In this document: piece after piece, positions 62,823 through 64,000 of the stretch
Position numbering within the stretch: the first letter of the stretch is position 1
How the letters are laid out: each line of letters opens with the position of its first letter
DNA from: JAJYIW01 sp963781665
Lineage (GTDB): Bacteria > Chloroflexota > Anaerolineae > Anaerolineales > Anaerolineaceae
Direction of reading: 5' to 3'
Assembly (NCBI GenBank): GCA_963781665.1
Contig: CAWAGA010000002.1
Span: 1,736,001 to 1,800,000, forward strand
DNA length: 64,000 bases
Translations under genes and position numbers: made by a program
The notes under the pieces: model-generated
Databases searched by the model: none
What the model saw: the letters and a program-made list of their open reading frames with translations, nothing else
Told to the model about the DNA's origin: nothing

Positions 62823-63938
62823 CTACGGCAATGTCTCTTCCAGCAATGACAGCCAGTTTTGGCCAAAGATGGCAGCAATATCAACCTGTGAATACCCTCT
62901 TTGTTGCAACAAAGGAGCCAGTTTCTGCAGATCGGCTATGGTATTGATCTCGGCAGGTGTGGTTTGATAGCCAAAACCGCCATCGAAATCGCTGCCCAAG
63001 GCCGTATGGCGGGAATCTCCGGCAAGCTGGCAAATAAAATCGATCTGATCAACCACCTTTTCAATAGAAACGGACTGTTTACCTTCATTAGCCTGCCAGC
63101 CAGCTACCAGGAAGGGGTTGTGAGGGATGACACCCATCACGCCGCCACGCTCCACTAGCTTTTCGATCACCTGGTTGGATAGATGGCGGTTAGAATCAAT
63201 GCCCTTCAGCAGAGCTTTAGCATTGGCGTGGCTGGCTATGATCCGGCCCGGGTAACGGTCCAGAGCCTGGAGAGCCGCTTTTTCGTCCATGTGACTGATA
63301 TCAAGCACGAAGCCGGTATCTTGCATGGCGTCGAGCAATGCCCAACCCTCGCTGGTCATCGGTCCCGGCTCGTGGGTTCCGCCGCAGAAACGTGTCCCGG
63401 TCCAGGCAGGGCCGATGATCCGCACCCCGGCCTCCCACCAGTCATCCAACTCGCCCGGAGATCGCACCCCTTCAGCGCCTTCCATGAGGATCAAAAGGCC
63501 GACCGGGTTTTCTTTGTCTGTTTTCTCCGAGTGCTGCTCAGCCGGCAGGGGTTGACGCCAATAGGCCAACACCTGCTGCAAGCTGGCCTGGTCTGCCACC
63601 AGGCGGAATTGATCGGGGTGCCGGTCGATGAAACGATGATATTGTTCGACCTGGGCCCAGTACAGGCGGTGAGCGCTTTCGGCGTCTTCATAACAATAAG
63701 CATCCCAATTTTCAGGTGAAGCGCGCTTGGGAGCGGCGAAGAGGGTGCCAAAAACGATGGCAACATGGCCGGCCTGGTAATCCGCCCAACCCAGCAGCGT
63801 ATCTCCGTTGTGGGCGGGAGTATCGCTATCTTGCTCGAGACGACGTGTCTCAGCGGCAGGCCGGCTGTAATCGCGGCCAAAGGTGAGCATATTCCAGGCT
63901 AAATCTTCGTGTGCGTCAACGATGATAGCTTCGGGCAT
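62823..63938 (-). CDS. M19-family (renal type) dipeptidase
   Basis: A 371-residue zinc dipeptidase. Metal ligands are H-x-D in VDAHEDLAW, the bridging Glu in LMEGAEG, His in ISHMDEKAA, and His in ASHANAKAL; GSDFDGGFG ends the set. The ATG at 63938 is chosen because the longer frame begins with an unlikely extension. It hydrolyses dipeptides, sometimes D-residue-containing ones or beta-lactam-like bonds. Soluble and cytoplasmic. Confidence 0.9.
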   Translation of the reverse strand: MPEAIIVDAHEDLAWNMLTFGRDYSRPAAETRRLEQDSDTPAHNGDTLLGWADYQAGHVAIVFGTLFAAPKRASPENWDAYCYEDAESAHRLYWAQVEQYHRFIDRHPDQFRLVADQASLQQVLAYWRQPLPAEQHSEKTDKENPVGLLILMEGAEGVRSPGELDDWWEAGVRIIGPAWTGTRFCGGTHEPGPMTSEGWALLDAMQDTGFVLDISHMDEKAALQALDRYPGRIIASHANAKALLKGIDSNRHLSNQVIEKLVERGGVMGVIPHNPFLVAGWQANEGKQSVSIEKVVDQIDFICQLAGDSRHTALGSDFDGGFGYQTTPAEINTIADLQKLAPLLQQRGYSQVDIAAIFGQNWLSLLEETLP

Positions 63939-63968
63939 GATAAAACCTATTGGGGGGGAAACAAATAA

Positions 63969-63994
63969 AGAGCGCACCACCCTGGGTGCGCTCT
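63969..63994 (-). terminator. Intrinsic terminator of a minus-strand gene beyond the window
   Basis: AGAGCGCACC and its inverse form a ten-pair stem around a six-base loop. On the minus strand TTTATTTGTTT follows, as expected for a terminator of a gene lying past 64000. It separates that gene from the dipeptidase gene. Confidence 0.7.
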
Positions 63995-64000
63995 ATCCTA

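Noticed and set aside
1..64000. Insertion sequence or prophage
   Set aside because: No transposase, integrase, phage structural gene or terminal inverted repeat with target duplication was found.

Overview
The window reads as one piece of a Chloroflexota chromosome, most likely an uncultured member of the Anaerolineae. This rests on gene content: a very large GT39-like plus 'YYY' (Chlor_Arch_YYY) membrane protein, a geranylgeranyl-reductase family flavoprotein paired with a ferredoxin, two large multiheme cytochromes, Thr/Pro-rich lipoproteins, and moderate GC. I see no rRNA, tRNA, CRISPR array, intact insertion sequence or prophage.

Layout. 1-5.9 kb (minus): a CoA-thioester operon of SDR reductase, FabH-like enzyme, CoA-transferase, two alpha/beta hydrolases and a thiolase cut by the window edge. 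6.2-7.5 kb: an MFS exporter. 7.6-11.2 kb (minus): methylcitrate operon prpB-prpC-prpD. 11.5-14.9 kb: two tandem paralogues with a sigma-factor-like cytoplasmic part, one membrane helix and an outside domain. 14.7-20.5 kb (minus): a five-gene electron-transfer operon (15-heme and 20-heme cytochromes, ferredoxin, FAD/NAD reductase, cytochrome b). 20.7-26.0 kb: the giant YYY protein. 26.2-31.9 kb: lipoprotein, TetR regulator with a clear operator, flavodoxin-fold reductase, MFS, thioesterase, ferredoxin and geranylgeranyl reductase. 32-39 kb: flavodoxin, beta-helix carbohydrate protein, broken MFS, L-arabinose isomerase, nucleoside kinase, acetate kinase. 39-48 kb: phospholipase D-like lipoprotein, extradiol dioxygenase, a candidate selenocysteine peroxiredoxin, DoxX, DinB, an AlkD-nucleoside phosphorylase fusion, an Fe-S protein and a deleted glycosyltransferase. 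48-64 kb: lipoproteins, phosphodiesterase, decayed sigma/YCII pair, ABC-F protein, an ATPase pair under a striking operator, M16 protease pair with acpS, a ferredoxin-NADP reductase-like enzyme and an M19 dipeptidase.

How it fits together. The left third is acyl-CoA and propionate metabolism; the cytochrome operon could pass electrons from NADH or ferredoxin across the membrane; the centre links arabinose-containing polysaccharide use to acetate kinase.

Two cautions. At least six genes are split by single-base indels, several in homopolymers, which looks more like consensus error than biology. By contrast, the interrupted peroxiredoxin at 41.5-42.0 kb is exactly in frame across a UGA, sits in a U-x-x-C context and has a hairpin at the distance expected of a bacterial SECIS. 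It is the best candidate for something new here.
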